From Bacteroidota bacterium (GTDB taxonomy: Bacteria > Bacteroidota > Bacteroidia > 2-12-FULL-35-15), in assembly GCA_025363555.1 (NCBI GenBank), contig JANYDQ010000372.1, positions 1 through 56,591 on the forward strand: DNA of 56,591 bases. Direction: 5' to 3'. Shown piece after piece: positions 16,479-25,774 of the stretch (positions within the stretch are counted from its first letter, which is position 1; each line of letters begins with the position of its first letter). Made by a program: the position numbers and the translations under genes. Below the pieces are notes generated by a model that saw nothing but the letters and a program-made list of their open reading frames with translations, did not search any database and was not told the origin of the DNA.

Positions 16479-17174
16479 ATGAACATGAGAGCGCTATTTT
16501 CTTCTCCTACTGCTTACTGGCTTAAATGGCTTTTTACAAAATGGAAACTCGAGGCAAAATACCGCAAACAACATCTGCACCTGGAATATATGGCTGAAGT
16601 AAAAAACTGTACATTCCATAATTACAATACCGTATACAAGTTTGCCCGCCTTCGTAATTCAGAGTTGGGCGATTTCAGTTATGTAGCCCGCAATTCTCAA
16701 CTATACAATACCAAAGTTGGTAAATTTACCTGCATCGGACCAAACGTGAGTGCCGGCATGGGTGCCCATCCATCAGAAGGGTATGTTTCCACTCACCCGC
16801 TTTTTTATTCCACCCTCGGACAAGCAGGGGGGTTAGTTATTGTAGAGAAAAATTTATTTGATGAATTTCCATCCACCCAAATTGGTAACGATGTATGGAT
16901 TGGAAATAATGCCATTATTAAATACGGAATCAAAATTGGAGATGGTGCCATCATCGGCTCCGGGGCAATGGTTACAAAGGATGTAGAGCCATACAGTATT
17001 GTAGGCGGTGTTCCTGCAAAAATCATTAAGTATCGTTTCACAGAAGAACAAATAGAATTTCTTCAACACTTTAAATGGTGGGACAAAGACCTTGATTGGC
17101 TCAAAAAAAACAAAAACCTGTTTCAAAACATCGGAGAATTCGAAAAAGAATTCTCTAAAAACAAAACCATTTAA
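16479..17174 (+). CDS. CatB-type hexapeptide-repeat O-acetyltransferase
   Basis: The protein has 231 residues with a left-handed beta-helix: imperfect hexapeptide repeats from about residue 45 to 175 (YVARNSQLYNTKVGKFTCIGPNVSAG, IGNDVWIGNNAIIKYGIKIGDGAIIGSGAMVTKDV), an active-site loop GMGAHPSEGYVSTHPLF with the likely catalytic histidine, and the usual closing YSIVGGVPAKIIKYRF. This is the xenobiotic acetyltransferase (CatB/VatD) type, which in glycan loci moves acetyl from acetyl-CoA to a sugar hydroxyl. The gene starts 2 bp after the MptE-like gene. ATGs at 16479 and 16485 are both possible starts. Confidence 0.88.
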   Translation: MNMRALFSSPTAYWLKWLFTKWKLEAKYRKQHLHLEYMAEVKNCTFHNYNTVYKFARLRNSELGDFSYVARNSQLYNTKVGKFTCIGPNVSAGMGAHPSEGYVSTHPLFYSTLGQAGGLVIVEKNLFDEFPSTQIGNDVWIGNNAIIKYGIKIGDGAIIGSGAMVTKDVEPYSIVGGVPAKIIKYRFTEEQIEFLQHFKWWDKDLDWLKKNKNLFQNIGEFEKEFSKNKTI

Positions 17175-17220
17175 AAACCTGTGTGCTTACCCGGCTAAAA
17201 CAGCAGCAAACAATTAAAAC

Positions 17221-17994
17221 ATGCAATATCTTATCATTTGCCTGGTAGCATTTGCCGGTTCGGCACTCACCTTATTCTCCGGGTTTGGTTTGGGCACATT
17301 GCTTGTTCCTGTATTCGGCATTTTTTTTCCTATCGAAATAGCCATCTCACTAACAGCCATTGTTCATTTCTTAAATAATATTTTCAAACTTATTCTGCTT
17401 GGTAAATCGGCTGATAAAAACATCATTTTCAACTTTGGTATTCCATCCGTTATTGCTGCTTTTTTCGGTGCTTATGTTCTTTACCTTCTTTCCGACCTGC
17501 ACACCATGGCTCATTATTCTCTTTTTAATAAAACATTTCTTATTATGCCTATGAAACTAACCATTGGTATTTTATTAATGATATTTGCTTTGTTCGAAAT
17601 CATTCCTCGTTTCAAAAACTGGCAGGTAAGCAGCAGGTATTTAACATTAGGTGGTTTTCTTAGTGGTTTCTTTGGGGGCTTATCGGGCAACCAGGGGGCT
17701 TTGCGAAGTGCTTTTTTAATCAAAGCCAATTTGTCTCCGCAAAGTTTTATTGCTACAGGGGTTGTTATTGCTTGTTTAACCGATATTGCCCGACTATTTG
17801 TTTATTCCAGCACCCATCTTCATTTCATTAATTCTTCCAACGTTTCTCTTGTGGCATCTGCCACTATTTGTGCATTTGCGGGTGCTTTGATAGGAAATCG
17901 TTTATTAAAAAAAATAACCATTACCTCCATTCAATATATTGTTGCTGTAATGCTTTTTGTATTTGCACTGCTTTTAAGCAGTGGTATTATTTAA
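17221..17994 (+). CDS. TauE/SafE-family (TSUP) membrane permease
   Basis: The protein has 257 residues and about eight hydrophobic helices. The two family half-repeats are visible: GSALTLFSGFGLGTLLVPVFGIFFPIEIAISLTAIVHFLNNIFKLIL in the first half and GGFLSGFFGGLSGNQGALRSAFLIKANLSPQSFIATGVVIACLTDIARL in the second. TSUP proteins export sulfite, sulfoacetate or related anions. The substrate here is unknown. It lies 46 bp after the acetyltransferase on the same strand and converges with the giant T9SS gene, with a gap of 23 bp. No link to glycan synthesis is evident. Confidence 0.9.
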   Translation: MQYLIICLVAFAGSALTLFSGFGLGTLLVPVFGIFFPIEIAISLTAIVHFLNNIFKLILLGKSADKNIIFNFGIPSVIAAFFGAYVLYLLSDLHTMAHYSLFNKTFLIMPMKLTIGILLMIFALFEIIPRFKNWQVSSRYLTLGGFLSGFFGGLSGNQGALRSAFLIKANLSPQSFIATGVVIACLTDIARLFVYSSTHLHFINSSNVSLVASATICAFAGALIGNRLLKKITITSIQYIVAVMLFVFALLLSSGII

Positions 17995-18017
17995 ACGGAT
18001 GCAGTATTAACAAATGT

Positions 18018-21000
18018 TTATTTTTCCAGCATCACACTGCCTTGCTCTTTCACCGTTTGCCCGTTGCAATAAGTAACCTCAAGCGTGTAAACAAATTCTC
18101 CGTTATTCATCGGTACGCCATACAAGGTACCATCCCAGCCTTTGAGTATATCAGCCGTTTCAAACACCTTTTCGCCCACCCTGTCGTATATTTTTAACGC
18201 AATAAATTCAATGCCTTTGCCATATACATACAGCACATCGTTTACCCTGTCACCGTTTGGCGAAAACCCGGTAGGCATAAAGTAAGTGAATTCCTGGGTA
18301 ACATACACAGTGGCTGTGTCGGCACTATAACATCCGTTCGTATCTATAGCTTGACAATAATACTGCTGCGTACTTAATGGGGTAACAATTGCTGTCTGGC
18401 AGGTAGAGCAGGTAATATTCACATTCGGACCCCATGAGTAGGTTTGTTCTGCGGGCATTGCTGTTAAGTCAGCCGGGTCGCAGGCATTAATAAAGAGGTT
18501 ACCGGTAATGGAAACAGGTATAGGGTTTACCACATTTACATAAGCCAGGCGAGTTAGTGTATCCGTTCCCTGCGGGTTCGAAACAGTAAGTACCACCGGG
18601 TAGGCACCTGTGGCGGAGTAGCATACATTTATAGGTCCCTGTGTGTTAGCAGAAGAAGGCACACCGCCCGGAAACTGCCAAGACCAGCTGGTGGGGGCAT
18701 TGATGCTTATATCAATAAAAGTGGTGCAACCGTTGTTACATATCACCAGTGGGTTTCCAACAAAGTTGGCTATGGGCGGAACACAATTTTGAATAATAAC
18801 AGTAGCAATAGCTGTGTTAGAACACCCTGCGGTGGTGCCTGTAACAGTGTATGTACTGGTGGATAAAGGACTTGCCGTTGCCGTATTTCCGCCTGAGGAG
18901 GTAGCACCTGCGCTCCAGGTATAAGTAGCAGCCCCGCTTGCTGTTAAGGTAGCGGTTTGCCCGGGGCAAATAGTATCCGAAGTTACTGTTACAACCGGGG
19001 TAGTATTTACTGTTACCGTAGAAACTGCTGTATTGGTGCAGCTGCCGGTAGTTCCGGTAACAGTATAGGTAGTAGTTACCACCGGCAAAGCGGTAGCATT
19101 CCCGCCACCGGTAGCGGTTGCCCCTGCTGTCCAGCTATATCCTGCTGCCCCGGTTGCAGATAAGTAAGCAGTTTGCCCGGAACAAATGGTAGGTGAATTA
19201 ACACTTACCACCGGGGTGGGGTTTACAGTTACTGTGGATATGGCAGTCCCCATGCAGTTGTTCGTCATCCCGGTAACGGTATAAGTGGTAGTTGTTAGGG
19301 GTGTTGCTGTTGCATTGCCACCTGTTGTTGCGTTTGCCCCTGCTGTCCAGGTATAGGTAGTGGCACCTGTTGCCGTTAAATTGGCAGTTTGTCCGGAACA
19401 AATAGTTGGGGAATTAACTGTTACAACAGGTGTTGTGTTTACAGTAACCGTGGAAACAGCAGTTCCCGAGCAAGTTCCCGAAGTTCCGGTAACGGTATAG
19501 GTAGTGGTGGTTAATGGCGATGCGGTGGCATTACCGCCACCTGTAGAAGTTGCCCCGGTAGTCCAGCTATAGTTAGTTGCCCCGGTGGCAGATAAATTAG
19601 CAGTTTGCCCGGAGCAAATGGTGGGCGAATTTACAGTTACGGGCAAAGAGGCAACTACAGTAACCGTAGCTATGGCAGTGCCATTGCACCCGTTGGTCAT
19701 ACCTGTTACGGTATAAGTAGTAGTGCTTGCCGGGGTTGCGTTTGCGTTTCCACCTCCGGTAGATGTAGCCCCGGCACTCCAGGAGTAAGTAGTCGCTCCG
19801 GTTGCCACCAGGTTAGCCGTTTGCCCCGCACAAATAGTGGGGGAATTAACATTAATTACCGGCACGGGGTTAACCGTAACAGTACAAATGACAGAATCTG
19901 AACATCCGCCTGAAGTGCCGGTAACGGTATAAGTAGTAGTAGTTACGGGAGATGCGTTTGCATTACCTCCCCCGGTAGAAGTAGCCCCTGTACTCCACAC
20001 ATAAGTGGTGGCGCCTGTTGCAGTTAGATTAGCCGTTTGCCCGGCACAAATGGTTGGTGAATTTACCGACATGGTAATAGCCGGACTAACCGTAACCGTT
20101 GCCACAGCCGAATCGGCACACGAACCTCCGCCTCCTGCACCTGTAACGGTATATGTTGTGGTGGTAACAGGCGAAACACTGGCAGTATTGGTTCCGGTAA
20201 CGGTAACTCCCGCACTCCAGGTATAAGACGAAGAGCCGCTTGCCATCAGGTTGGCGGTTTGCCCTGAACAGATGCTTGGTGAATTAACACTTACTGCCGA
20301 GCCCGAACCGATAGTAATATTGGTAGAGCCCACACTGCATATAACTCCCGGGTTTGAACTGGTAACTTGTATAAGGTAAGATGAACCGGGTACTGCATTG
20401 CAGGGTATGGTGCAAACAATGCTGCCTGCATTGGCAGTGCTGGACAAGGTGCCAATGGTGGTGGCACTGCCAAAACTTCCTGTTGCATCCGAAAGGAGGG
20501 CGGTATAAACATTTCCGGCATTAAAAGTTCCGGTGCTGGTAAACGAAACGTTTACTGTGCTGCATGGGCAATAAGGACTTCCCGCTATCGGGCTTGCAGT
20601 AACGGTATTGGAAGAATTATTAAGTATTTTAAAATTGTCAACATGGGTCCATCTTGTTGGTCCTGCTGTTTCCACGCTGATGTATAAGCCATTGTTGGGA
20701 GCCACAAAGGTAAAATTGCGCAAAGTCCATATATCAGCAGTAGGCACCGGTCCGGTATAAACCGTGGTTCCCGAAACACCCGGAGCAGTAGAAACGCCAA
20801 TAACCACTGGCATACCGGGCGGATATTGAGAATCGCCTTTGTCCCAAAACTCCATGGTATAAGTAGTGCCCTGCACCAGCGGAGAACAAAGGGTCATGGT
20901 AAAAGCATCGGTAGTAGTAGGAAAAGCCAAGCCCACAAACCAGTTTCCGTTTTGAGGATTGCCATAGGGACATGCGCCCACCGGTCCCATAATATCCAGT

Positions 21001-21191
21001 TCCTGCGCTCCGCCATAGGCATCCACATTTGCCATGGTTGCCGTAAAAACAGCATTGCTTAAATTATAATTACACGGTCCGGATGTGTTAATTTCAAAAT
21101 CTCCGTTCAGAAAATCCTGTGCGTTACCTTTCTCTGTGCTTAAAAACAGCAAAGAAAGGGCAAGAAAGGTACGAAGCGTTTTAACTATCAT
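18018..21191 (-). CDS. Giant T9SS type B cargo protein with seven Ig-like repeats
   Basis: The protein has about 1057 residues from ATG 21191. That ATG puts the signal peptide first (MIVKTLRTFLALSLLFLSTEKGNAQ); the frame stays open upstream to 21239. A jelly-roll-like N-terminal domain follows (FLNGDFEI to WTHVDNFKI). Then come seven Ig-like repeats of about 72 residues, each with the pattern VNSPTICSGQTANL, ATGATTY-W, and TTTTYTVTGT. A PKD-like domain is next (WSWQFPGGVPSS). The end is the gliding-motility-associated C-terminal (CHU_C, type B) sorting domain, FMPTGFSPNGDRVNDVLYV to GWDGTLYGVPMNNGEFVYTL. The T9SS should export it to the cell surface as an adhesin-like protein. It is downstream of a paralogue and probably cotranscribed with it. 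Confidence 0.93.
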   Translation of the reverse strand: MIVKTLRTFLALSLLFLSTEKGNAQDFLNGDFEINTSGPCNYNLSNAVFTATMANVDAYGGAQELDIMGPVGACPYGNPQNGNWFVGLAFPTTTDAFTMTLCSPLVQGTTYTMEFWDKGDSQYPPGMPVVIGVSTAPGVSGTTVYTGPVPTADIWTLRNFTFVAPNNGLYISVETAGPTRWTHVDNFKILNNSSNTVTASPIAGSPYCPCSTVNVSFTSTGTFNAGNVYTALLSDATGSFGSATTIGTLSSTANAGSIVCTIPCNAVPGSSYLIQVTSSNPGVICSVGSTNITIGSGSAVSVNSPSICSGQTANLMASGSSSYTWSAGVTVTGTNTASVSPVTTTTYTVTGAGGGGSCADSAVATVTVSPAITMSVNSPTICAGQTANLTATGATTYVWSTGATSTGGGNANASPVTTTTYTVTGTSGGCSDSVICTVTVNPVPVINVNSPTICAGQTANLVATGATTYSWSAGATSTGGGNANATPASTTTYTVTGMTNGCNGTAIATVTVVASLPVTVNSPTICSGQTANLSATGATNYSWTTGATSTGGGNATASPLTTTTYTVTGTSGTCSGTAVSTVTVNTTPVVTVNSPTICSGQTANLTATGATTYTWTAGANATTGGNATATPLTTTTYTVTGMTNNCMGTAISTVTVNPTPVVSVNSPTICSGQTAYLSATGAAGYSWTAGATATGGGNATALPVVTTTYTVTGTTGSCTNTAVSTVTVNTTPVVTVTSDTICPGQTATLTASGAATYTWSAGATSSGGNTATASPLSTSTYTVTGTTAGCSNTAIATVIIQNCVPPIANFVGNPLVICNNGCTTFIDISINAPTSWSWQFPGGVPSSANTQGPINVCYSATGAYPVVLTVSNPQGTDTLTRLAYVNVVNPIPVSITGNLFINACDPADLTAMPAEQTYSWGPNVNITCSTCQTAIVTPLSTQQYYCQAIDTNGCYSADTATVYVTQEFTYFMPTGFSPNGDRVNDVLYVYGKGIEFIALKIYDRVGEKVFETADILKGWDGTLYGVPMNNGEFVYTLEVTYCNGQTVKEQGSVMLEK
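18775..20295 (-). repeat. DNA encoding seven about 216-bp Ig-like repeats
   Basis: The seven Ig-like units of the downstream cargo gene are encoded by in-frame near-repeats of roughly 72 codons. The unit boundaries are marked by recurring CCNGGACAAATNGTNGGNGAATT-type blocks (plus-strand reading) and TACTACCTATACC-like runs. The nucleotide similarity between units is high enough to permit recombination and to challenge short-read assembly. Confidence 0.85.
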
Positions 21192-21239
21192 TTTATTACA
21201 TTTATTACCAGGTAATTTTCTTTCTAAATTAATCATCAT

Positions 21240-24200
21240 TTATTTAAGAATGGTAATTGCTCCCATGTACTTATGCAAATCTCCACCCAGATCTTTTAGT
21301 TCTACCTTATAAACAAATACATCGGATGCAGCAGTTTCGCTTCCGTTATTTGCTCTTCCATCCCATCCTTTATAAGGGTCAGTGGTGGTAAAACACATAT
21401 TGCCCCAGCGGTCGAATATCCATAATTGATAATGGTTCAAGTCCCATCCAGTTCCTTTGGGGAGAAATACTTCGTTTATATCATCTTCATTAGGAGTAAT
21501 ACTGTTTGGTGCATAAAACTCAAAGTTATCGTGGATGGTTATGTAATGAATAACGGTATCTCTGCATCCTTCGTTATTAGATACAATTAACATTACCGGA
21601 TAAGTGCCGGGATACGTATAGGTATGGAGAGGAGACCAGGCGGTTGTAGTGGCAGTGTCGCCAAACGACCATAGCCAGGTGGTTTGTCCCGCAGATTGAT
21701 TGAAGAAGTTTATAGTGGCGTTATCGAGGTTAGTAACTGTTGGGGTATTGGTAAAAGCAGCAACAGGATAAGGATAAACATGAATATAATTAGTGCGGAG
21801 CAAGGTATCCCTGCATCCGTCATTGGCTGTTACAATTAGTTTTACATTAAAACTTCCTGAGCCTGTATAACAATGCACCGCAGGGTTTTGAACAGCATCA
21901 GTTTGCCCATCACCAAAGGTCCAGTTCCAGGCAGTGATAGTACCTGACGAAACAGAAGAAGCATTGGTGAAAAGAACACACAGCGGAACACAACCGAGGG
22001 TATCCACGGTAGAAAATAAGGCAATGGGTGCTGTTTTGACCGCAACCAGAGATGTGGCTGAAGCGGAATTATTACATTGATTGGTAGTGGACACAGTATA
22101 AGTGGTGGTAACAGATGGATAAACGGTGATGGAAGCAGTGGTTGCGCCTGTTGACCAGGTATAAGTAGCAGCCCCGGTAGCAGTAAGCACCGCACCACTG
22201 CCATTGCAGATAGAATCGGAGTTTACAAACACGGAAGGAAACACATTTTGCACCTGCACGGTGGTGGTAGCTGTTCCCGGGCAGCCGTTAGGGTTTCCGG
22301 TAACGGTATAGGTGGTAGTGGTGGGTGGAGAAACAACCAGGGGATTAGCAGTTGAACCATTGCTCCATAAATAGGTAAGTGCTCCGCCAGCTGTTAATGT
22401 GGCTGTTTGCCCGGGACAAATGGTATCTATATTGACAGTAACCACAGCAGGGAGATTAACAGTAACCGTTGCCGATGCTTGTGCAGAGCAACCATTAGAT
22501 GTACCCGTAACTGTATAAGAAGTAGTGGCATTTAAAGTAACCGATAAGGGGTTACCTGCAAAACCCGTATTCCAGGAGTATGAGTTAGCTCCTGTTGCTG
22601 TTAATGGAGTAGTTTGCCCCTGGCATATCGTAGCTGAATTTACTGTTACTACGGGTGTAGGGTTAACCGTAACGGTTGAAATGGCTGTATTCGAACATCC
22701 GCTGGAAGTCCCGGTAACAGTATAAGTGGTGGTGGAAACCGGGAGGGCATAAGCACCGGCATTTCCGCTGGCGGTGGCGCCTGTGCTCCAGGTATACGTT
22801 TGAGCCCCATTAGCACTTAAATGAGCGGTATCTCCGGAACAAACAGTAACCGAACTTACTCCCACATTAGGTAACGGAGTAACGGTAACGGTTGCCACAG
22901 CGGTATTGGTGCAGGTACCGGAAGTTCCGGTAACCGTATAAGTAGTTGTTGATGCAGGCGATGCAGTGGCAGCTCCTCCAGCCCCGGAAGTAGCTCCCGC
23001 ACTCCAGGCGTAATTAGCAGCCCCGGTTGCCAGCAGGTTGGCTGTTTGCCCTGCACAAATGGTGGGCGAATTGACCAACACCGTTATGTTATTACTTACC
23101 GTAACAGTAGCAACAGCAGTAGCAGAGCAAGCTCCCGACATCCCCGTGACGGTATAGGTGGTGGTGGTAACCGGACTAACATCAGCAGTATTTGTTCCGG
23201 TAACAGTTGCCCCGGCAGACCAAGAATAGGTATTGGCTCCGCTGGCTGTTAACCCTGCTGTTTGCCCGGGGCAAATGGTCAGAGAATTGACCGTAACCGA
23301 TAAGTTATTGACAACAGTTACGGTGGCTACAGCTGTGCCGGTACATCCTCCCGAATTACCGGTAACGGTATAGGTTGTAGTGGTTGCAGGGTTGGCAGTG
23401 GCATTGCCTGCGCCTGTGGATGTTGCTCCTGCACTCCAGGTATAAGTGGCAGCCCCGGTTGCTGTTAAGTTAGCCGTTTGTCCGGGACATATAGTGGGAG
23501 AGTTTACAGAAAGGTTTAATGCTCCGCCAATGGTAACCGTTGCTACCGCAGTATCTATACAACCGGCTGCAAGACCAGTAACGGTATAGGTAGTGGTAGT
23601 AACCGGGGATGCTGTTGCTGTATTGGTTCCTGTTGGGGTTGCTCCCCCACTCCAGGTGTAAGATACTGCTCCCGATGCTGCCAGGTTAGCGGTTTGCCCG
23701 GGGCAAATGGTAGGTGAATTGACTGCTACTGTGGGTGCAGCATTGATGGTAAAAGGTATAGGCACCACACAACTGCAACTTGCCGAACTTAACGGCAGCG
23801 AACTCACCACCTGAATCTGATAGGCGGAACCTGCAACAGCATTGCAGGGAAGGTTACATACTATGGTTCCCGAATTGGCGGTGCTTGTTAAGGTTCCAAT
23901 AGTAGTGGCACCGGTAAAACTGCCTGTTGCATCAGATAACAGTGCAGAATATACATTTCCTGCTGTAAACGTTCCGGTGCTGGTAAAAGGCACATTGATG
24001 GAACTGCACGCACAAAAAGGGCTTCCGGTGATAGCGCCCATGGTGATGGTGTTCACCGCATTTCCAAATGAAAAATTATCTACATGCAGCCAATCGCTTG
24101 TGCCTCCTAAATTTTGCTGAACAGTAATATACATTCCGTTATTAGGGGCAACAAAGGTAAATGTTCGCAAGGTCCAGGTATTCACCACTGCCAGGGGCGC

Positions 24201-24647
24201 AAGATAGATGGATGTTCCAAAACTGGTATTGGTGGTGGACAAGCCAACCTCTACCGAGAAAGCACTAAAGCCCGCATCTGCCCTGTCGTAAAAAGAAATG
24301 GTGTACGTATTGCCGGCTACCAAAGGGGCAGACAAATCCAGTGCAATGGCATCCGTGCCTGTTCCGGTTAGGGCTACATAATAACACCCGCATTGCGCAC
24401 CCCCGCCTCCCCAGCTGGAAGAAGTAATAATATCCATATTTCCACCCCCTGCTCCTCCCCCGTTATAACTCCCGAAAGCAGTAACGTTTGCCATCATTGC
24501 ATTGAATGCACCATTGGTCATGTTTATCTGGTCGGAACCTCCGGCAGTGCAGTTTTCGAAACTTCCGTTTAAGAAATTCTGTGCACTTCCATTTTCAAAA
24601 CCAACAAGTGAAAAGAAAAGAAAAAGAATTTTGTAATAAGTTCTCAT
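21240..24647 (-). CDS. Giant T9SS type B cargo protein with eight Ig-like repeats and two PKD domains
   Basis: The protein has 1135 residues. A signal peptide (1-23, LFFSLVGFENGSAQ) and a jelly-roll-like domain (about 24-195, FLNGSFENCTAGG to WLHVDNFSF) are followed by a short Cys-rich module. Eight Ig-like repeats (about 306-875) share the pattern VNSPTICPGQTANL and TTTTYTVTG. Two PKD domains come next (WNWTFGDGQTD and WLWSFGDTATTT). The protein ends in a CHU_C type B sorting domain, FYAPNSITPNEDDINEVFLP, IFDRWGNMCFTTTDPYKGWDGR, VFVYKVELKD. Layout and sequence resemble the next gene, so the pair arose by tandem duplication. Its stop lies 48 bp before the start I chose for the paralogue. T9SS-exported surface adhesin is the likely role; the ligand is unknown. 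Confidence 0.94.
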   Translation of the reverse strand: MRTYYKILFLFFSLVGFENGSAQNFLNGSFENCTAGGSDQINMTNGAFNAMMANVTAFGSYNGGGAGGGNMDIITSSSWGGGGAQCGCYYVALTGTGTDAIALDLSAPLVAGNTYTISFYDRADAGFSAFSVEVGLSTTNTSFGTSIYLAPLAVVNTWTLRTFTFVAPNNGMYITVQQNLGGTSDWLHVDNFSFGNAVNTITMGAITGSPFCACSSINVPFTSTGTFTAGNVYSALLSDATGSFTGATTIGTLTSTANSGTIVCNLPCNAVAGSAYQIQVVSSLPLSSASCSCVVPIPFTINAAPTVAVNSPTICPGQTANLAASGAVSYTWSGGATPTGTNTATASPVTTTTYTVTGLAAGCIDTAVATVTIGGALNLSVNSPTICPGQTANLTATGAATYTWSAGATSTGAGNATANPATTTTYTVTGNSGGCTGTAVATVTVVNNLSVTVNSLTICPGQTAGLTASGANTYSWSAGATVTGTNTADVSPVTTTTYTVTGMSGACSATAVATVTVSNNITVLVNSPTICAGQTANLLATGAANYAWSAGATSGAGGAATASPASTTTYTVTGTSGTCTNTAVATVTVTPLPNVGVSSVTVCSGDTAHLSANGAQTYTWSTGATASGNAGAYALPVSTTTYTVTGTSSGCSNTAISTVTVNPTPVVTVNSATICQGQTTPLTATGANSYSWNTGFAGNPLSVTLNATTSYTVTGTSNGCSAQASATVTVNLPAVVTVNIDTICPGQTATLTAGGALTYLWSNGSTANPLVVSPPTTTTYTVTGNPNGCPGTATTTVQVQNVFPSVFVNSDSICNGSGAVLTATGAATYTWSTGATTASITVYPSVTTTYTVSTTNQCNNSASATSLVAVKTAPIALFSTVDTLGCVPLCVLFTNASSVSSGTITAWNWTFGDGQTDAVQNPAVHCYTGSGSFNVKLIVTANDGCRDTLLRTNYIHVYPYPVAAFTNTPTVTNLDNATINFFNQSAGQTTWLWSFGDTATTTAWSPLHTYTYPGTYPVMLIVSNNEGCRDTVIHYITIHDNFEFYAPNSITPNEDDINEVFLPKGTGWDLNHYQLWIFDRWGNMCFTTTDPYKGWDGRANNGSETAASDVFVYKVELKDLGGDLHKYMGAITILK
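22025..23735 (-). repeat. DNA encoding eight about 210-bp Ig-like repeats
   Basis: Eight in-frame near-repeats of about 69-73 codons encode the Ig-like units of the upstream cargo gene. Units 1-5 are most alike. Units 6-8 have shorter loops (GFAGNPLSV, GSTANPLVV, GATTASITV), so the array is a mixture of younger and older copies. Confidence 0.8.
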
Positions 24648-24668
24648 TGGTTTGTTTTAAAAATTATG

Positions 24669-24698
24669 CTAAATTAATAATAAGTTTTTATTAATCAA
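24669..24698 (-). promoter_or_regulatory. Possible promoter of the tandem cargo genes
   Basis: On the minus strand TTG (24696-24698) is followed after 19 bp by TAATTTAG (24669-24676), one base off TAnnTTTG, about 22 bp before ATG 24647. It is the only candidate in the 170 bp upstream. Confidence 0.35.
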
Positions 24699-24816
24699 CA
24701 GAATACTTTTGCTATTTAGTTCACCATTTTGCGCAAAAACGATGCGGTGATAAGGCGCAAAAAAAAGTTTCGCCTTTCTGTGAAGCTTTTTTGGGTATTG
24801 CCTGCTGATGAAAAAC

Positions 24817-25212
24817 TTACCAGGTAATGGAAACAAAGTTTGAAAATTCGCTTTGGGTTTGTCCAAGCACAGTAGCCACCCGGTAAAAAGTTTCTTTGCC
24901 TTTCACCACCGTATCGGTTACTTTGGCTACTGTTGATACCTTGCAATGCACCTAGTTTATTTCCACAATTGGGTCCCTAGTGCATTTTTGCCATACATAA
25001 GCCGGATGCACTTTTTTGTTATTTATCTTGCCAAGTGCTTTTCTGCGAATTTCCACTACAAGGTCAGCATCTGTTTTGCTATCTTTTAAATCGTTAATGT
25101 GTATGCTTCCTTTTTTCTTCCATTTCAGGTTAGTACTTTCCACCATCACTTTGGCTAAAGCAGCATCAATACCTATTATTTTTCCCTGCACATAGTTGAC
25201 CACTATCCGCAT
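24817..25212 (-). pseudogene. Fibronectin type III domain protein relic with an in-frame amber codon
   Basis: An 86-codon frame (24952-25212) ends at TAG 24952-24954. The same frame then continues for another 44 codons to TAA 24817-24819. Read through, the region around the stop is PAYVWQKCTRDPIVEIN-stop-VHCKVSTVAKVTDTVVKG, then KETFYRVATVLGQTQSEFSN and FVSITW. This is the second half of a fibronectin type III domain (Y-x-V pairs, FYRVA, SEFSNFVS). The stop falls where a tryptophan is expected, so a single TGG to TAG change explains it. The N-terminal part is short and poorly conserved, and there is no recognisable promoter. I regard it as a decaying fragment of a longer gene. Programmed read-through is less likely. 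Confidence 0.65.
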
Positions 25213-25280
25213 TTTGTTGTCAAAAATTTGTTCTTTCTGACCAGGCTGTTTAAATTTTAATATAAAACAGTACGGCTTAA

Positions 25281-25415
25281 CGCCTCACCCCTTTATTCCC
25301 CTCTCCAAAGGAGAGGGGGAGGCACCTGACAAAAACACTTAAATGCTTCATGCAAAGTCACCCCTCTCCTTTGGAGAGGGGCTGGGCTTGCCTGACGGCA
25401 GGCAGGGGTGAGGCG
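25281..25415. repeat. Palindromic intergenic element (MITE-like)
   Basis: The left end (CGCCTCACCCC, 25281-25291) is repeated inverted at the right end (GGGGTGAGGCG, 25405-25415). Inside, each arm holds its own palindrome CCCTCTCCAAAGGAGAGGG (left) and CCCCTCTCCTTTGGAGAGGGG (right). The right arm also holds a GCCTGACGGCAGGC palindrome. The 135-bp element has no ORF and would fold into a long GC-rich hairpin in otherwise AT-rich DNA. Confidence 0.75.
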
Positions 25416-25509
25416 CAAAATGGCAAGAGAGTTTCATAATAATTACTTTAAATGAAATTTAAACAGTTTCTAAGTATAAGTACAGAGTTGGCGGGGCGAC
25501 AGACAGGCA

Positions 25510-25745
25510 AAATCTCCGAAAGTACTTTCGGAAACTCCTAAGATAAGTTCGAAATTTCATAAGATAAGTTAGGAAACTCCTAAGATAAGTTAGGAGACTC
25601 CTAACTTAAGTTCGGAAACTTATAACTTAAGTTCGGAGACTCCTAACTTAAGTTCGGGAACTTCTAACTTAAGTTAGAACACTCCTAAGATAAGTTCGGA
25701 AACTCCTAACTTAAGTTACGAAACTCCGAAAGTACTTACGGAGAC
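25510..25745. repeat. Second 21-bp tandem array, 11 degenerate units
   Basis: Eleven 21-bp units occupy 25510-25740. The typical unit is GAAACTCCTAACTTAAGTTC plus G. Its core is the 10-bp palindrome AACTTAAGTT, replaced in some units by AAGATAAGTT. The first and last units instead carry GAAAGTACTTTC-type palindromes, so the array is capped by a variant unit at each end. Stops occur in several frames, so it does not encode a repeat peptide. It lies directly beside the broken end of the PAS fragment. Confidence 0.92.
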
Positions 25746-25774
25746 AAATGGCAGTGAAGAACAAAAAAAACAGG

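Noticed and set aside
18957-23252. Several plus-strand ORFs of 65-100 codons opposite the giant T9SS genes
   Set aside because: They are antisense shadows of the Ig-like repeat DNA and have biased, repetitive composition without motifs.
24952-24954. Pyrrolysine or programmed read-through at the FnIII amber codon
   Set aside because: The upstream half is degraded and no promoter or suppressor context is visible; a nonsense mutation of Trp is simpler.
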